Below are positions 1 to 11,882 of a stretch of DNA of 64,000 nt, in pieces. The stretch covers positions 1,170,081 to 1,234,080 of the forward strand of contig JAPTYO010000020.1 in assembly GCA_036873135.1 (NCBI GenBank), given 5' to 3'. The stretch's first letter is position 1. Each line of letters opens with the position of its first letter. Position numbers and translations under genes: made by a program. Below the pieces are notes generated by a model. The model was given only the letters and a program-made list of their open reading frames with translations, made no database searches and was not told the DNA's origin. The stretch is from Clarkia xantiana subsp. parviflora. Taxonomy: Eukaryota > Streptophyta > Magnoliopsida > Myrtales > Onagraceae.

Positions 1-441
1 ACTTTGATTTTATAGCTCCTTTTTGTAATGGGGTATTTGTAAATAAATCTTTAATCCATAAATATTTTCTATCAAACTCAGTAATAAATATATATATATA
101 TATAATTCCAGTTTTAGAAGAAAAAATATATTTATTTATATATTTAGGTTTACGTTACATCTTAGTCAAACGCCACTTCAACACCAATTGAAACCCTTTT
201 ACTTCTAAATAAACTTAGCTTTATTCATTTCCTTTTCACAGAACTACCAACCAGTAATTGCTCTAATTCTAAAGATGTAGAGTGGGCCCTACTTTTGCAT
301 TTATTGTCTGAAGATAGATAGCAACGAATGACGTCGGTGATCCTATTAATCACTTCCTGGGATTTTAATAGTGAAACCAAACAACATTTCTCCATTAATT
401 AACACAAGATTATAGTATAGTAGTGGAAGAAGGAGAAGAAT
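1..441. other. AT-rich upstream region of the NAT gene
   Basis: No coding signal is visible. The stretch is AT-rich with a short (TA)n run near 90-102. It should contain the promoter and 5' leader of the transporter gene that starts at 442, but I cannot fix a transcription start. Confidence 0.4.
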
Positions 442-3400
442 ATGGGAGAAACAGCGAATCACAACCACAACCACAACCACCACGGCCCTCCACCGCCCGT
501 GGCGGCTCCGCCGCAGCATGCTCCGCCGCCGAACCTCGCTCTCTCCAGAGGACCCACCTGGCCTCCGGCCGAGCAGCTTCAGCATCTCAACTACTGCATC
601 CACTCCAACCCTGCTTGGCGTTAGTCTTTCTCTTGCTTTTTATTTGCAGTTAAAGTTCTGGGTTTCTTTTTTTCAGATGCTGTTTTATCAAAAGCAAAAT
701 CTTGAAGAAAAAAAAACTGATTTTGATGCAAAAAGGTGGAAGCTTTTCAATTAGAATAATAATAATAGTATTCAAGATCCAATCCAATCGAATATTGTAT
801 TGCTGACTGATTCCAGCTGCATATCCAGAATCTGGGTTGACTCTAATAGAATCCTAATAGTACTGATTGAAGCTTTCCATTGCTACTTTACACAATTGAT
901 TGGATTATGCAGATGAATATCAATTTCACTATCTGGAAAAAAATTCAGCTTAACCTAATCTTCATAAATGGGTCTAATTTGCAGATGAGGTTGTAATTCT
1001 TGCATTTCAGCACTACATCGTGGTGCTCGGAACTACTGTATTGGTTGCCAGTAGCCTCGTGCCTCGAATGGGAGGCGATCATGTGAGTTCATAACATTTC
1101 AGCTGCCTTTTGAATTGGTCAGAAAAAAGAACTGCATTTTGAAAAATTGCATCTTTATGTGTAGTAATAGTATTGACATGTTTATATGATCAGGGATATA
1201 AAGCCAGTATGATTAGAAAAAGAATTGCATTTTGAAATATTGCATCTTTATGGGTAGTAATAGTATTGACATGTTTATGATCAGTAAAAGAACTGCAATT
1301 TGAAAAATTGCATCTTTATGGTAGTATTGACTATTGATGTGTTTATATGATTAGGGAGATAAAGCCCGTGTGATACAATCGCTGCTTTTTATGTCGGGAA
1401 TCAATACATTGCTTCAAACGTTATTCGGTACCAGATTGCCGACCGTGATGGGTGCATCTCTCGCTTTCCTCCTCCCAGTGTTGTCGATTATCAATGACAT
1501 TTCAGATAGGAACTTCTCTAACGAGCATGATGTATGTTAAGTTATCTAGTTTTTAGTTACATTGATGATAAAAACTCTTCATTTTTAAAGCTGATGATTT
1601 CGGTTACTTGCAGAGATTTATCTATACCATGAGAACCATTCAAGGTTCTCTAATTATCTCCTCGTTTATCAACATCATCCTCGGATATAGCCGGGCTTGG
1701 GGCAACTTCACAAGGTAATTCAGCTTCCTTATATTTTTATTAGGTTATGGCCAAAAAAAATAATATTATTATTAGGTTATAAGAGTTTTTTTAACAACAC
1801 GTTTGTAGACTTTTGGTGCAATACGTTTGTAATTTTTTTACTTTTGTTGCATGCGTTCGTGGATCGTTAAGTACCCATGTGCAAATCACGTGAATTCCTC
1901 CTAAGTTTCACTTTTGCTCAATTTAGTCCATATTATTTTCTCCGATCAGCCACTTTTCTTATGGCCACTTTTCTTCCGGCCACCGCCTAAGTCTTCCATC
2001 CACCACCCAATCTGCCGGCCACCACCAATCGGGGTCAGACGGCACCGGCCCCAATTGGGCCACAAAGGGCCCAGATCAGAGCAAGAAGGTTCCTGATCGG
2101 GGCCATGGCTCCGATTAAGCCACAAAGGGCTCAATCGGAGCCCTCTGTGGCTACGGTCGGAGCCATAAAGCTCTGCCGGTGGACCTGGTAGGTGGTCGTC
2201 GGATTTGGGCGGTGGCCGGAAGAAAAGTGGCTGATTGGAGAAAATAATAGGATTAAATTGAGCAAAAATGAAACTTATGAGAAATTCACTTGACTTGCAC
2301 ATGGGTACTTAACGACCATAACTAACAGTCAACTAATAGATATATTAAAAGCATACAAATTGCAAACGTACTGCACCAAAAGTGTACAAAATAAAAAAAA
2401 ATATTGTGTCAGTTTTGTCAAACATGTTGTACCAAAATACCTTTAACCCTTATTATTATTCCTCAAATTTGCAATTTGTGATGATTTATTTACATGTAAT
2501 TATAGGTATTTTAGTCCAATAATTATTGCTCCAGTAGTATGCTTGGTTGGACTCGGCCTCTTCCTAAGAGGTTTCTCACTGGTAACAACACTTCTTCTCC
2601 TCATCAACCAAATTTTCATCTGTTTAAACACTCGGTATTGAAATAATTCGTGATGTCCCGGTTCAGCTTGCTAACTGCGTAGAGCTTGGACTCCCAATGC
2701 TAATCCTTCTTGTCATAAGCCAACAGGTAAACTATCTTACTGGTAATGTTAGTGCAAACTGCAGTCTTTGATGTTCAAATACATTTTAAAACAGAGTGCT
2801 CTGTTTTGGATTGTGCAGTATCTAAAGAATGCCCTTCCAATGGCCCATCACGCGCTAGAGAGATACGCGTTACTTGCTTGTATCGCAGTAATTTGGACTT
2901 TTGCTGTCCTTTTAACTGTCTCTGGAGCCTACAACAATGCTCCTGAACAAACTAAATTGAGTTGCCGCACAGACCGATCCTACCTTCTGTCATCTGCTCC
3001 TTGGTAACATATTGCCTGCCTTATATATATATATATATATGTTCATATCCCTTTATATCATGAGATTTAAAAAAAAAATCTTTTTGGGTCATGTAGGATT
3101 AAGATTCCATACCCTTTCCAATGGGGTACACCCGTATTTCGAGCAAGCCATGTATTTGGCATGATGGGTGCAGCACTTGTTTCTTCTGCAGAAGTAAGTT
3201 TGTTTAAATGATGCTAAAAATTAGCTCTTTTATTGTATCTTGATTTGCTTAATCTAAAAATGTCAACTTTCAATTTTGAAATGCAGTCAACTGCAACATT
3301 TTATGCTGCTTCAAGAATTTCAGGTGCAACACCTCCTCCAGCACATGTTCTAAGCCGAAGTATCGGCCTGCAGGTGCTCATACTCTCCTCTCCCGATCGA

Positions 3401-5742
3401 ATCATCAAATGGGTTTCGTTTCTCTGTTGAGATGATGAACTGTAAATAAATTTAAGTGAGTTTCTTAATTTCTGATGCAGGGCTTGGGAATGCTTATGGA
3501 AGGGATATTCGGTTCTGTCGTTGGCACAACTGCATCTGTGTAAGCATATTAAGGACACGGACAATGAAATAATTTAAATCTGCTATGAATTGAGAACACA
3601 TTTTTGTAAAATATATACGAATAGCGTGATTTATCATTTTATCGATGCAGTGAAAATGTTGGGCTTCTTGGATTGACGCACATCGGGAGCAGAAGAGTGG
3701 TGCAGATGTCGACTGTCTTCATGATCTTCTTCTCCGTATTCGGTTTGTGTTTCTACTTCTTACTTGGTCTCCAAGTTATGATTCAACAACTGAGTTCTAA
3801 ATTTTTTATTTTTAACTTCCAGGAAAATTTGGTGCCTTCTTTGCTTCTATTCCTCTTCCCATATTTGGAGCCATCTATTGCATTCTGCTAGGAATTGTCG
3901 GTAAGTGTTAGGAAATAAAACGTATGCTTTAACTAACTTTCTCATAAGTTTGAACTTGTGAGTGAAAATATTCAGTATATACACTTATACTATTTAGGTA
4001 TTCTTTAACACACTTACATCCCATAAAGTGATGTTTACAAACAACAGTTTACATATCAGACTCATTACTTGGTCTGTAAGATGGGTTTTACATTCCAACT
4101 TCAACACGACCCGCACTGGCCATTAATGTTTGCGAACAACATTTTATACATCAGACTCATCACTTGGTCCGTAACATAGGTTTTACACACGAGCTTCAAC
4201 AAGACACACACTGGCCTTTTTTTAAGTGAGGTTTCAACTTCTGTTCCCTTCTTCTTCCTATCGGCTCTGATACCACTGTTTGGAAATAAGGCATACACCT
4301 TAAAAAACGTTACCATAAGTTTGAATTTGTGAGTGAAGACATTCGATGTACATTTATACTATCTTAGGTATTCTTTAACAAACACTTACAGTAAGTTGCA
4401 TCGCTTGTATATAGTTAGTTCTCGAATTCGGTTTGACTCTATTGTTGTGTTATGCAGCTGCTGTTGGGCTCTCTTTTACTCAATTTACAAACAACAACTC
4501 TATGAGGAATCACTATGTTCTCGGCGTGTCTCTGTTTCTCGGGATATCGATATCCGAGTACTTTGTCTTGAACACTACTCCGGTCGGGCATGGCCCGGTT
4601 GATACTAAAGGCGGATGGGTAAGTTTTCTATTAGCGTTAAAAACCTAATTACAGTACCAAATTTATACTATGTTGCGACTAGGTGTCTCTGATTTCATTT
4701 TCGATACCGTTTAGTTTTCCGTCCGTTTTTTATGATAAATTTAACAGATTTTAGTCACGTGGCCCGACTTTTCAGTTTTCCTCTCTTTTTCTCACCTGAT
4801 GCACACGTCATAAGGGAAATGACGATTTTGCCCCCCGTTTTTTCCCCCCGTTTTTTCCCTTGTCGGATGAGCAACAAATGAGGAAAAAAGGGCTAAATTG
4901 GAAAGTCCAGTCAAGTCGGATAACATGATAAAAGAAAGCGTCAAATTTAACATAAGATGATAAATGAAAATTTAAAAACCAACGCAAATAAATTATGAGA
5001 CCGTTGTTAGCAACAATTTAAATCTGAGACACATAATCGCAACATGATCACAACATGGTGCAAATTTAGAACTGTGATTAGGTTATTAACCCTTCCTATT
5101 ACCGTCGTCATTTATTGAATAAACTTTCTGCGTTAACTTGGCATGCAAGTTTCTTCAATATTTTGTTTAGAACCGTGATTAGGTTATTAACCTTTTCTAT
5201 TACCGTCGTCATTGACTAAACTTTCTGGGTTAACTTGGCATGCAAGTTTCTTTAATATTTTGTTTACAACTGTGATTAGGTTATTAACCCTTTCTAATAC
5301 CGTTGTCATTTATCGACTAAACTTTATGCGTTAACTTGGCATGCAAGTTTCTTCAATATTTTGTTTACAACTGCGATTAGGTTATTAACCCTTTCTATTA
5401 CCGTCGTCATTTATCGACTAAACTTTATGCGTTAACTTGGCATGCAAGTTTCTTCAATATTTTGTTTAACTTGGCATGCAAGTTTCTTCAACATTTCGTT
5501 TTTGCTGTGACAAATATCTGCAGTTCAATGACATACTAAACACCATCTTCTCATCGGCACCGACCGTGGCGATGCTGGTGGGAACCCTGCTCGACAACAC
5601 GCTCGAGCCGGGCCGAGCAGACGAGAGAGGGATCCCGTGGTGGGTCCCGTTTCAGAGGAAAAACGGAGATGTACGGAACGACGAGTTCTACAGTTACCCG
5701 CTCCGAATCCACGAGTTTATTCCAACTAGGTTTATGAAATGA
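442..5742 (+). CDS. NAT3: Nucleobase-ascorbate transporter, NAT3 type
   Basis: Fourteen exons join with GT-AG sites and intact phase: 442-619, 985-1082, 1355-1531, 1614-1714, 2506-2581, 2667-2726, 2819-3003, 3097-3193, 3287-3373, 3481-3539, 3651-3742, 3823-3900, 4458-4618 and 5524-5742. They encode 555 residues, a usual length for plant NATs. The family consists of polytopic membrane proteins that move purines, uracil or related compounds with protons. Seen directly: a His/Pro-rich N-terminus, then PPAEQLQHL and the YCIHSNPAW block, the conserved AFQHY motif of the first membrane segment, the GINTLLQT block, and the NAT signature region ENVGLLGLTH at residues 374-383. The last signature residue is His (codon 3679-3681), where the family consensus has Arg, Lys or Gly. 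The C-terminus ends in a PTRF-type tail as in Arabidopsis NAT3. Introns 4 and 13 hold transposon-like insertions. The NAT3 assignment rather than NAT1 or NAT2 rests on the remembered N-terminus. Confidence 0.93.
1775..2449. mobile_element. Foldback (inverted-repeat) element in NAT intron 4
   Basis: The two ends are long inverted copies of each other. The block around 1800-1985 (GGTGCAATACGTTTGTAA, then CACTTTTGCTCAATTTAGTCC) reappears reversed at about 2205-2440. The centre is unusually GC-rich for this window. The element is flanked by TTATTATTA on both sides (1766-1774 and 2450-2458), which would be a 9-bp duplication, although that sequence is simple enough to arise by chance. A related element lies at 51652-52066. 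ORFs read in it on both strands are products of the palindrome. Confidence 0.7.
4635..5092. mobile_element. Mutator-type MITE in NAT intron 13
   Basis: The left end (GCGTTAAAAACCTAATTACAG) and the reverse of the right end (GGGTTAATAACCTAATCACAG) match, and the match continues inward through TGTTGCGAC and GTGTCTC. Left flank 4626-4634 reads TTTCTATTA. The right flank at 5093-5101 reads TTCCTATTA, and the exact TTTCTATTA follows a later tandem copy of the same end. Terminal repeats plus a 9-bp duplication indicate a Mutator-type non-autonomous element. No ORF is present. Confidence 0.75.
5069..5504. repeat. About 100-bp tandem repeat, 4.4 copies, before the last NAT exon
   Basis: Copies begin near 5069, 5170, 5267 and 5368, and a partial copy runs to about 5504. 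Each unit holds the right terminus of the MITE (CTGTGATTAGGTTATTAACC), its target-duplication sequence, and intron sequence ending in GGCATGCAAGTTTCTTCAA. The partial copy lies about 20 bp upstream of the exon 14 acceptor at 5521-5523. The repeat is therefore an amplified junction between element and intron. Confidence 0.9.
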
Positions 5743-7188
5743 ATACTACATACATGCATATAACTACAAAGTAGTTGTAACACTGGGTTTGGTTTGGTTG
5801 TACATCATTAGATGTTGTTAATTTGATAAGTGGTCTGGTTTTTTAATTTTGATAATTATTAGGGTTTAGAATTTAAAAACAGTTTCAACTATAGGTTATT
5901 TTGCTAATTGATGTTCTGGACTTAAAATGTTGATATTTGGTATTTTAACTATCGGATTTGTTGCTTTCAATTTCTTCTACAGGCTTTGGTGTTAACATTG
6001 ACGTTTTAAGCAATAAAAATATATTTTTCACTTTTGTAAGTATCAGATTTGTTATTCATAATTTAAGTTGATTTAATGTATAAAAATATGTTTTTCTTTT
6101 GTTATTTTTAAGAGAAAAAAAAATGGAAATTAACCAACCTTATAGTAAGTGACAAAAAATAAACAATCAGATAGTTAGAACACCAACTATCGACATTTTA
6201 AATCTGATTCGGCGATTAGCAACTTATCTTATAGTTTTAATTGTTTTGAGGTTATTAACCCTAATTATTATAGGTCTACTTAGCTAGTTTTGATGCATTT
6301 CCTTGTGTTGTACGCTATATTAATTAGACATTGTTAAAAGTTTTGTAAGCTGTTAAAACTTGAACAGACTACATTTGAAAACTTAAAGATGTGCAAAGGC
6401 AGCTTTCTACACTTGTTTGACATTAATTACATTCTTTCATACTTTATTGTGTTTTTTTCCTATGAAAAAAGAATGGGGTATTCTGTCGACTCTATCAATA
6501 CATCATGATACGTAATGTTCAAGTTTTTATGTTTTATATAAAAACATGTATACTATAAATACATAAAGTTACTATTTTGTAAATGTAAAGTTACTTAAAT
6601 TGGTGTAAAAATGATTTTTTTTTGGGTCAAAGCCCACATAATAATTATAAAGAATTTATATGGTGTAACGATTCAGGGCTACATATTTTAACCAAATATC
6701 AAATGTTGAAATTCTACTGATTTAAAAAAAAAAATCATAATTAAAACTTTAAATTTTACTGCTGACTAGTTTATTGTTTACTTTTCTTTAGTTATTCTTG
6801 TTCAATCTGCTTGTTAATGGATGGTTCGATTCGTGAAACAGAGAGATATATATTTATTTTTTTAATTTATATATTATAATATTTAAGAGAATAGACTAGA
6901 ATAGAATAGTTTATTTTATATATATTATTATCATATAAAGAAATTAGACGTAGAGTCGTCTAATCTAAGTTGGATTGCTAAATCTTCAGTGCATGCATGC
7001 GTAAATAAATATACATCGCTTCTAGAAGTTGGACAACGGCCTGCTACTATTCTTTTTGTTTTGACACGTCGACTTTTTTTTAATCTTTAGACGTACCTAA
7101 GAGACTAGCTATTATATCATTATTATTATTTTTCTAATAACAATGATACAATATCCAAATTTTTAGAATTAATCGATAATATAACAGA
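5743..7188. other. Intergenic spacer downstream of NAT
   Basis: Apart from the MITE at 5862-6261, annotated separately, this is AT-rich spacer. It should include the NAT 3' UTR at its start. I see no gene. Confidence 0.5.
5862..6261. mobile_element. Mutator-type MITE with 9-bp target duplication
   Basis: Ends read GGGTTTAGAATTTAAAAACAG at the left and, reversed, GGGTTAATAACCTCAAAACAA at the right. Inverted similarity continues inward (TTGCTAAT, AAAATGT and GATA blocks). The 9 bp TAATTATTA is present exactly on both sides (5853-5861 and 6262-6270). No coding capacity. It belongs with the elements at 4635, 29821, 36604 and 59121. Confidence 0.85.
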
Positions 7189-7839
7189 CACTACAAGAAT
7201 ATACTCTCATCCACACCAGAATTTTGCATACGGGCTGCTCAGTGTGTAATTCCATATTGGTTACACACAAGGTGCATACTAATTAAGTTGAAAATTTTGA
7301 ATTTTGGATTACACACAAAAGGTTTTAGTGTGCAATCTATGTGTACCATTTCAGTTTTTCATTATGATTACACACCGATTTGACTTGTGTGTATTAACTA
7401 GTGTGTAATCAGTATACAAAACAGCAAATTTCGGTAGATAAAATTCATCTTTAAATACGGTGTGAAATTTGATTGAATAAATATAATGATATAATAATAA
7501 TAAGTTAAATGAGAAATAAATAAGATGAACAACAAATTGGCACCTTGCGGTAAAATATAGTTTTACCGACTAATTTACATTTCGTCCTTAAGTGTAATGT
7601 TTTGGTAAAAAATCTAAAAAAAAAAAAAAAAAATTCTGCCTAACCAGGTTTAGATCCTAGAACACCGACAGGAAAGCCAAGTATTGTTACCATCCCACTA
7701 TTAGTCCAGATGCGACTTAAGTTGAAATTTTTTTCAATATCTATTATTTATTTATGAATTTTTTTTCAATATTTATTATTTATTTATTTATTGTTACCTA
7801 TAAAAGTGTCCTTAACAGTTTCTAACCCTAATTTCACAG

Positions 7840-8880
7840 AATGAGAGAGAGAATAGGAGCAGTGGAGCCAAGACTTAGGCTCAACGGAAACCTAGCAATT
7901 CCACCTTTGTTTGCCATCGCCACCAGAGCCCTGCTCCGCCATTCCTCCTGTCGCATCCCACCGAGCATGAATCTGCCCCCACCAAGCCACCAACGCCGAG
8001 CAAACTATCAATGCTAATGGTGAATGACTCGATATTAGACGGATCAAAGTAAATAGAGATGAGTCAAATTAGCAGGATCTTGGTGGCCGTTCGCGACGCC
8101 GGAAGGAAATTGTGGCGGTTGTAACGATGGAGGCGGACCGATGTACCCTTGGAGGCCAACATCGGCTGTGATGGATCCATTGAAGGCAGACTGATAGATG
8201 TGGGTTACGATAAATGCGTGTAAGTTTCGAAATTCAGTTTTTCATCCAGATAGTCTGTTTTGGATTATCAGCTAGTCCCCGTAATTCCCTTTTCTCGCGG
8301 CAAATCATGGGTCATGGACGACATGGCATGCCTCTCTCCAATTTGGATTGTAGTATCTTTTTATTTCTTTCTGCTGAGGTTTTTCCACTGGACAACATGG
8401 GAGGTGTCTCTCCAATTTTGATTGCACTCTCTTTTTCTATCTTTATACTTAGGTTTTTCTATCTCTGACCAGCATCGGCGGCATAACATCAGTTTCAAGA
8501 TATTATGTTGCTGCGTCTTTAGCTTCTGTACTGAGTAATCTGCAAATTTCAGAAATCAATATGGCTGGAACTCGAATTGAGTCTGTTTGGATTTTGAGGA
8601 GCATTTTCCTTCTGCAGATGGTCACTGGCATTCTTGCCTGGGAAGGGACGACCATTATATTACTTGCAAAGTAAGCTTTGGTAACAACATTTTGATTATG
8701 GTATTAATTTATGAATTTCTTCTGTTTGAATGTTGTTTCCAATTAATAATTTGGATTCTTCAAATAATAGTTAATTGTTTTCAGGCATATCTCAGTGAAG
8801 ATGCTAGTGCTGCTGCAAAAGAATTGCTTCCCGATTCTGTGACCATGGCTATCACAACTACACACAGCAGTTGACTACGT
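7840..8880 (+). pseudogene. Gene-like fragments inside the CACTA element
   Basis: The block departs from the AT-rich surroundings. It starts with a leader-like sequence and a GC-rich segment (7840-8215). Exon-like pieces follow: ATGGTCACTGGCATTCTTGC at 8618 runs to a GTAAGC donor near 8670, and a TTTTCAG acceptor near 8784 is followed by an open segment (AYLSEDASAAAKELLPDS in one frame) to a stop near 8873. No complete ORF joins them. I do not recognise the source gene. Capture of host gene pieces by CACTA elements or Helitrons is well known, so captured exons are the likeliest reading. Confidence 0.45.
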
Positions 8881-10179
8881 TTAATCAACAATCCTATTCT
8901 GCAGGGAACTGTAAGATTCAAGTCATTATATTCTGGTCTCGAAATATAGATCTCATTTATTTGGGATTTTACCTTAATTTTTCTTTTAATCTTTTCATTT
9001 TCAGTACTGAATTCTTCTAACTGATTCGAAATTAGTTGATGAGTAGTATGAAGGGCAGTGGTGGGTTTAATCAAGAGTGTCCCATTGTGCAAAAAAAAAA
9101 TGCAAGAGTTCATTTTCGTTGATGATGTTGCGTTTATGACTTTATGTGATATATTTAATATTTAATTCTTTGGTGCTTACTTAGTTTGTTTGAAGGTGAG
9201 TTCAATTATTTATACGCATGATAATTTATGGGAGCAGTTAGTTGAGTTAGGAGGGAGCGATTTTCTACTATAGACACCAAACTAAGTTAGTGGACAATCA
9301 CACTTATCTACACACTCTATCTGATTTGCTAATGGTTTTGGATTGGAGATGATTTAACAATTTACATTATGATGATGCGGCTGTGTTTCTCTTGCCAAGT
9401 TTATTCTTATTATTTTTGAATAATGGTTGCAACTATGTATTATGGACCTTTCTGATAAATGAAAATCTTACATGTAAATGTGTGGTGTTCTAAGTGATGC
9501 TCTTAGTAGTAGGTTTTTGATTATATACTTTGCCAGGACTCCTAATACTAAGCAGTCTCATGCCTATGAATATTGAATTTTTCTATTTAACGCAACATGA
9601 GGTATTGCCCTTTACTATTATGTTTTTATAAATGCACTATCACAAATATCGAACTTTATGCCTTCATTTCATTTTGCATTGTTATTTACTCCAAACCATG
9701 AGATTGTGTAATTAAGCCAATTGGGAATTTTGACAGGAATTTATAGTGTGAGTTTAGTCATTATAATCAATGTGGCTTTTCTCAATAACAGATTACTGGA
9801 AAGTTGGTCAACTTCAAGTTAAGCAATCATTTTCCTGGATTCTAAAGTAGTTTTACCTTAGCTAATCTGTGTTATGTCTTCTTATGATTTGTGTGTGAAC
9901 TACAGGTTTCAAGTTCTTCAGACCAAGGGTAATTAAGGACTAACATTTAGTATAATAGCTTTTGGTTGTTTTTGTTCATATCTGAATTCCTCTTTGGCTT
10001 CTGATGAATGTTAACTCTATCTATATTCAAATTTTGCAGGGTTGGTGGTCGCTTATGAATATTCTAGCATTATACACAGTCTGGTGTGGTTTGTATTTTG
10101 TTAACTGCTAATATTATATTAACTTTGATATCTTCGATTAGTTACTATCCTAATATGTTGATTTGCTTACTTAAATATT

Positions 10180-10255
10180 AGCATAATCTGGGGAAAGGAC
10201 ATGAGATTATACCGCACCAGATAAAGGACATGAGATTATACCGCACCGGATAAAG
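10180..10255. repeat. Short tandem duplication in the CACTA interior
   Basis: A unit of about 29 bp containing GGACATGAGATTATACCGCA occurs twice in a row between about 10195 and 10253, with one difference. Confidence 0.7.
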
Positions 10256-10917
10256 ATGCCCATCCATTCTCAATTTGTGGGTACTACTTACATTTATTTT
10301 CATAATTCATAAGGGTGGTATTCATTGTCTGTAACATCTTTAAAAAAAATTCTCTGATCATATTAGCTTATTTTTAGTTGCCAGAGTTTAACTTCGTGTA
10401 CTGATTCCTTATCAATAGAGCAATTGGTATAGGAAGACTAATAATGAGGTTTAAGTGTCTTTCAAGGTTACATTGTTTACCGTGACTAAGTGAAGTGTGG
10501 TGGCAGGCAAGAGGCCAGCGTCTAAGGGTATCGTATATAGTAAGCCCACAAACTAGAGAGTTACTCAGCTCAAGTTTGTCGAGGGAAATAGCGGGAAGAA
10601 GAGTCTGAAGCTTCAATATTCTCAACTTTTACCATATCAATGATGTAAGTTTATTTCTTTTATATTGATGACCAAAGTCTGTATATTAACAAGAGTTAAT
10701 TTGGTATTGATTTCAGGTTAAGCAAGATGATTGTTTACTGCTAATTTGTTTTTCCTTGCCACTTTAAATGATGACGGTATCTGCATGTTGAGGTTGTTTT
10801 AGTAATATACATACCGTTTATGTATACTTTTTTTTCTTCTCATGTATATACCGATGATGAGAATATTCAAACTTTAATTAGCACTAATTTGTTATTTATA
10901 CGTACTTATTAAGTCAC

Positions 10918-10945
10918 CCTCGCGATGCGCGGGAAATGTACCTAG
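10918..10945 (+). mobile_element. Helitron-type 3' terminus within the CACTA element
   Basis: A GC-rich hairpin (CCCTCGC, AT-containing loop, GCGCGGG) is followed about 10 bp later by CTAG and then T, the CTRR-T ending of Helitrons. The matching 5' TC end was not located with confidence. One weak candidate is ATCTATTATTTATT near 7737. If right, a Helitron inserted into the CACTA element and may have brought the gene fragments. Confidence 0.55.
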
Positions 10946-11882
10946 TACGTACATGATAATAAATCACTCTGCAAGTGGACAATGATCCAGCTGTACAACC
11001 TCATACTTGAGTATCGTCCTGAGAGGTTAGTACTATCCATATCAGTCATCTCTTTCTATTAACACAATAATAAATATTCTGTTTTTTCTACTATGTGAAA
11101 GTAGGGGTGTGGGAGAAATGTTAGCCTAAGCACTGAGAGTGATGTTGTATGAAGATAGGCAACATGATATGGAGCAAACATTTGGCTACCTTCTGATTGT
11201 CCTTTGAATCTTCAGAAGCCACTATAGGTATCCAGTTCATTGTTGCTACATTTGCTCATTACCTCCCCCTTATGTTTTGAACATTATAATTCAAGAAATA
11301 ATACTGATTTAAATTTTTTTGGTATTCTTTGGTGCAGCTTCCCCAATAATACTTGAAACTCAAAAAGTTGGTGATATAGTGTGTTACAAAGTCGCTGACT
11401 CTTACATTTACCAAATTTCAGAGAAATGGTAGATGACTTTGTGAAGAGTGACATGGAAAGCCAGACATGTTGGATGCAACCGTATTTACAAGTTGAATCG
11501 CCAACTAGCTAGCTTAGAGTATAGTTGACGCAGTTCGGGTCACCAAACTGAACCTTGTATTGTTACTCTTGGAATTAACATTGTAAATTTAAGCATCTTG
11601 GATCGAGATTATTAATAAAAGTGTTTGTAAAACACATTGTGGCGTTTTGAGTTTACATGATATTTATGGAATCTATTAATATAATACCAAAATTGTAAAA
11701 TATAATTCAATTTCTTTAACTCAGAAAAGTATCTTTAGTATCAATATTATTTTACATATATGAATCTAAAGGAACTTTTGGAATTGAATGTAATAGTTAG
11801 TAATCATTTTTAGAATTGGAAGGATTGTAGGTGAATAAATCTATTTGATAGACTTTTTCAATTACTAAAGATTTTTTATAGT

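Noticed and set aside
1946..2302. 118-residue minus-strand ORF and an overlapping plus-strand ORF with similar peptides
   Set aside because: They arise from the two arms of the foldback element in NAT intron 4 and are not conserved coding sequence.
5069..5504. CRISPR-like direct repeats with spacers
   Set aside because: The units are contiguous tandem copies of about 100 bp with no unique spacers, in a plant intron.
8214..8468. 84-residue ORF in the CACTA element
   Set aside because: A hydrophobic low-complexity reading of T-rich DNA without similarity. It does not connect to the nearby exon-like pieces.
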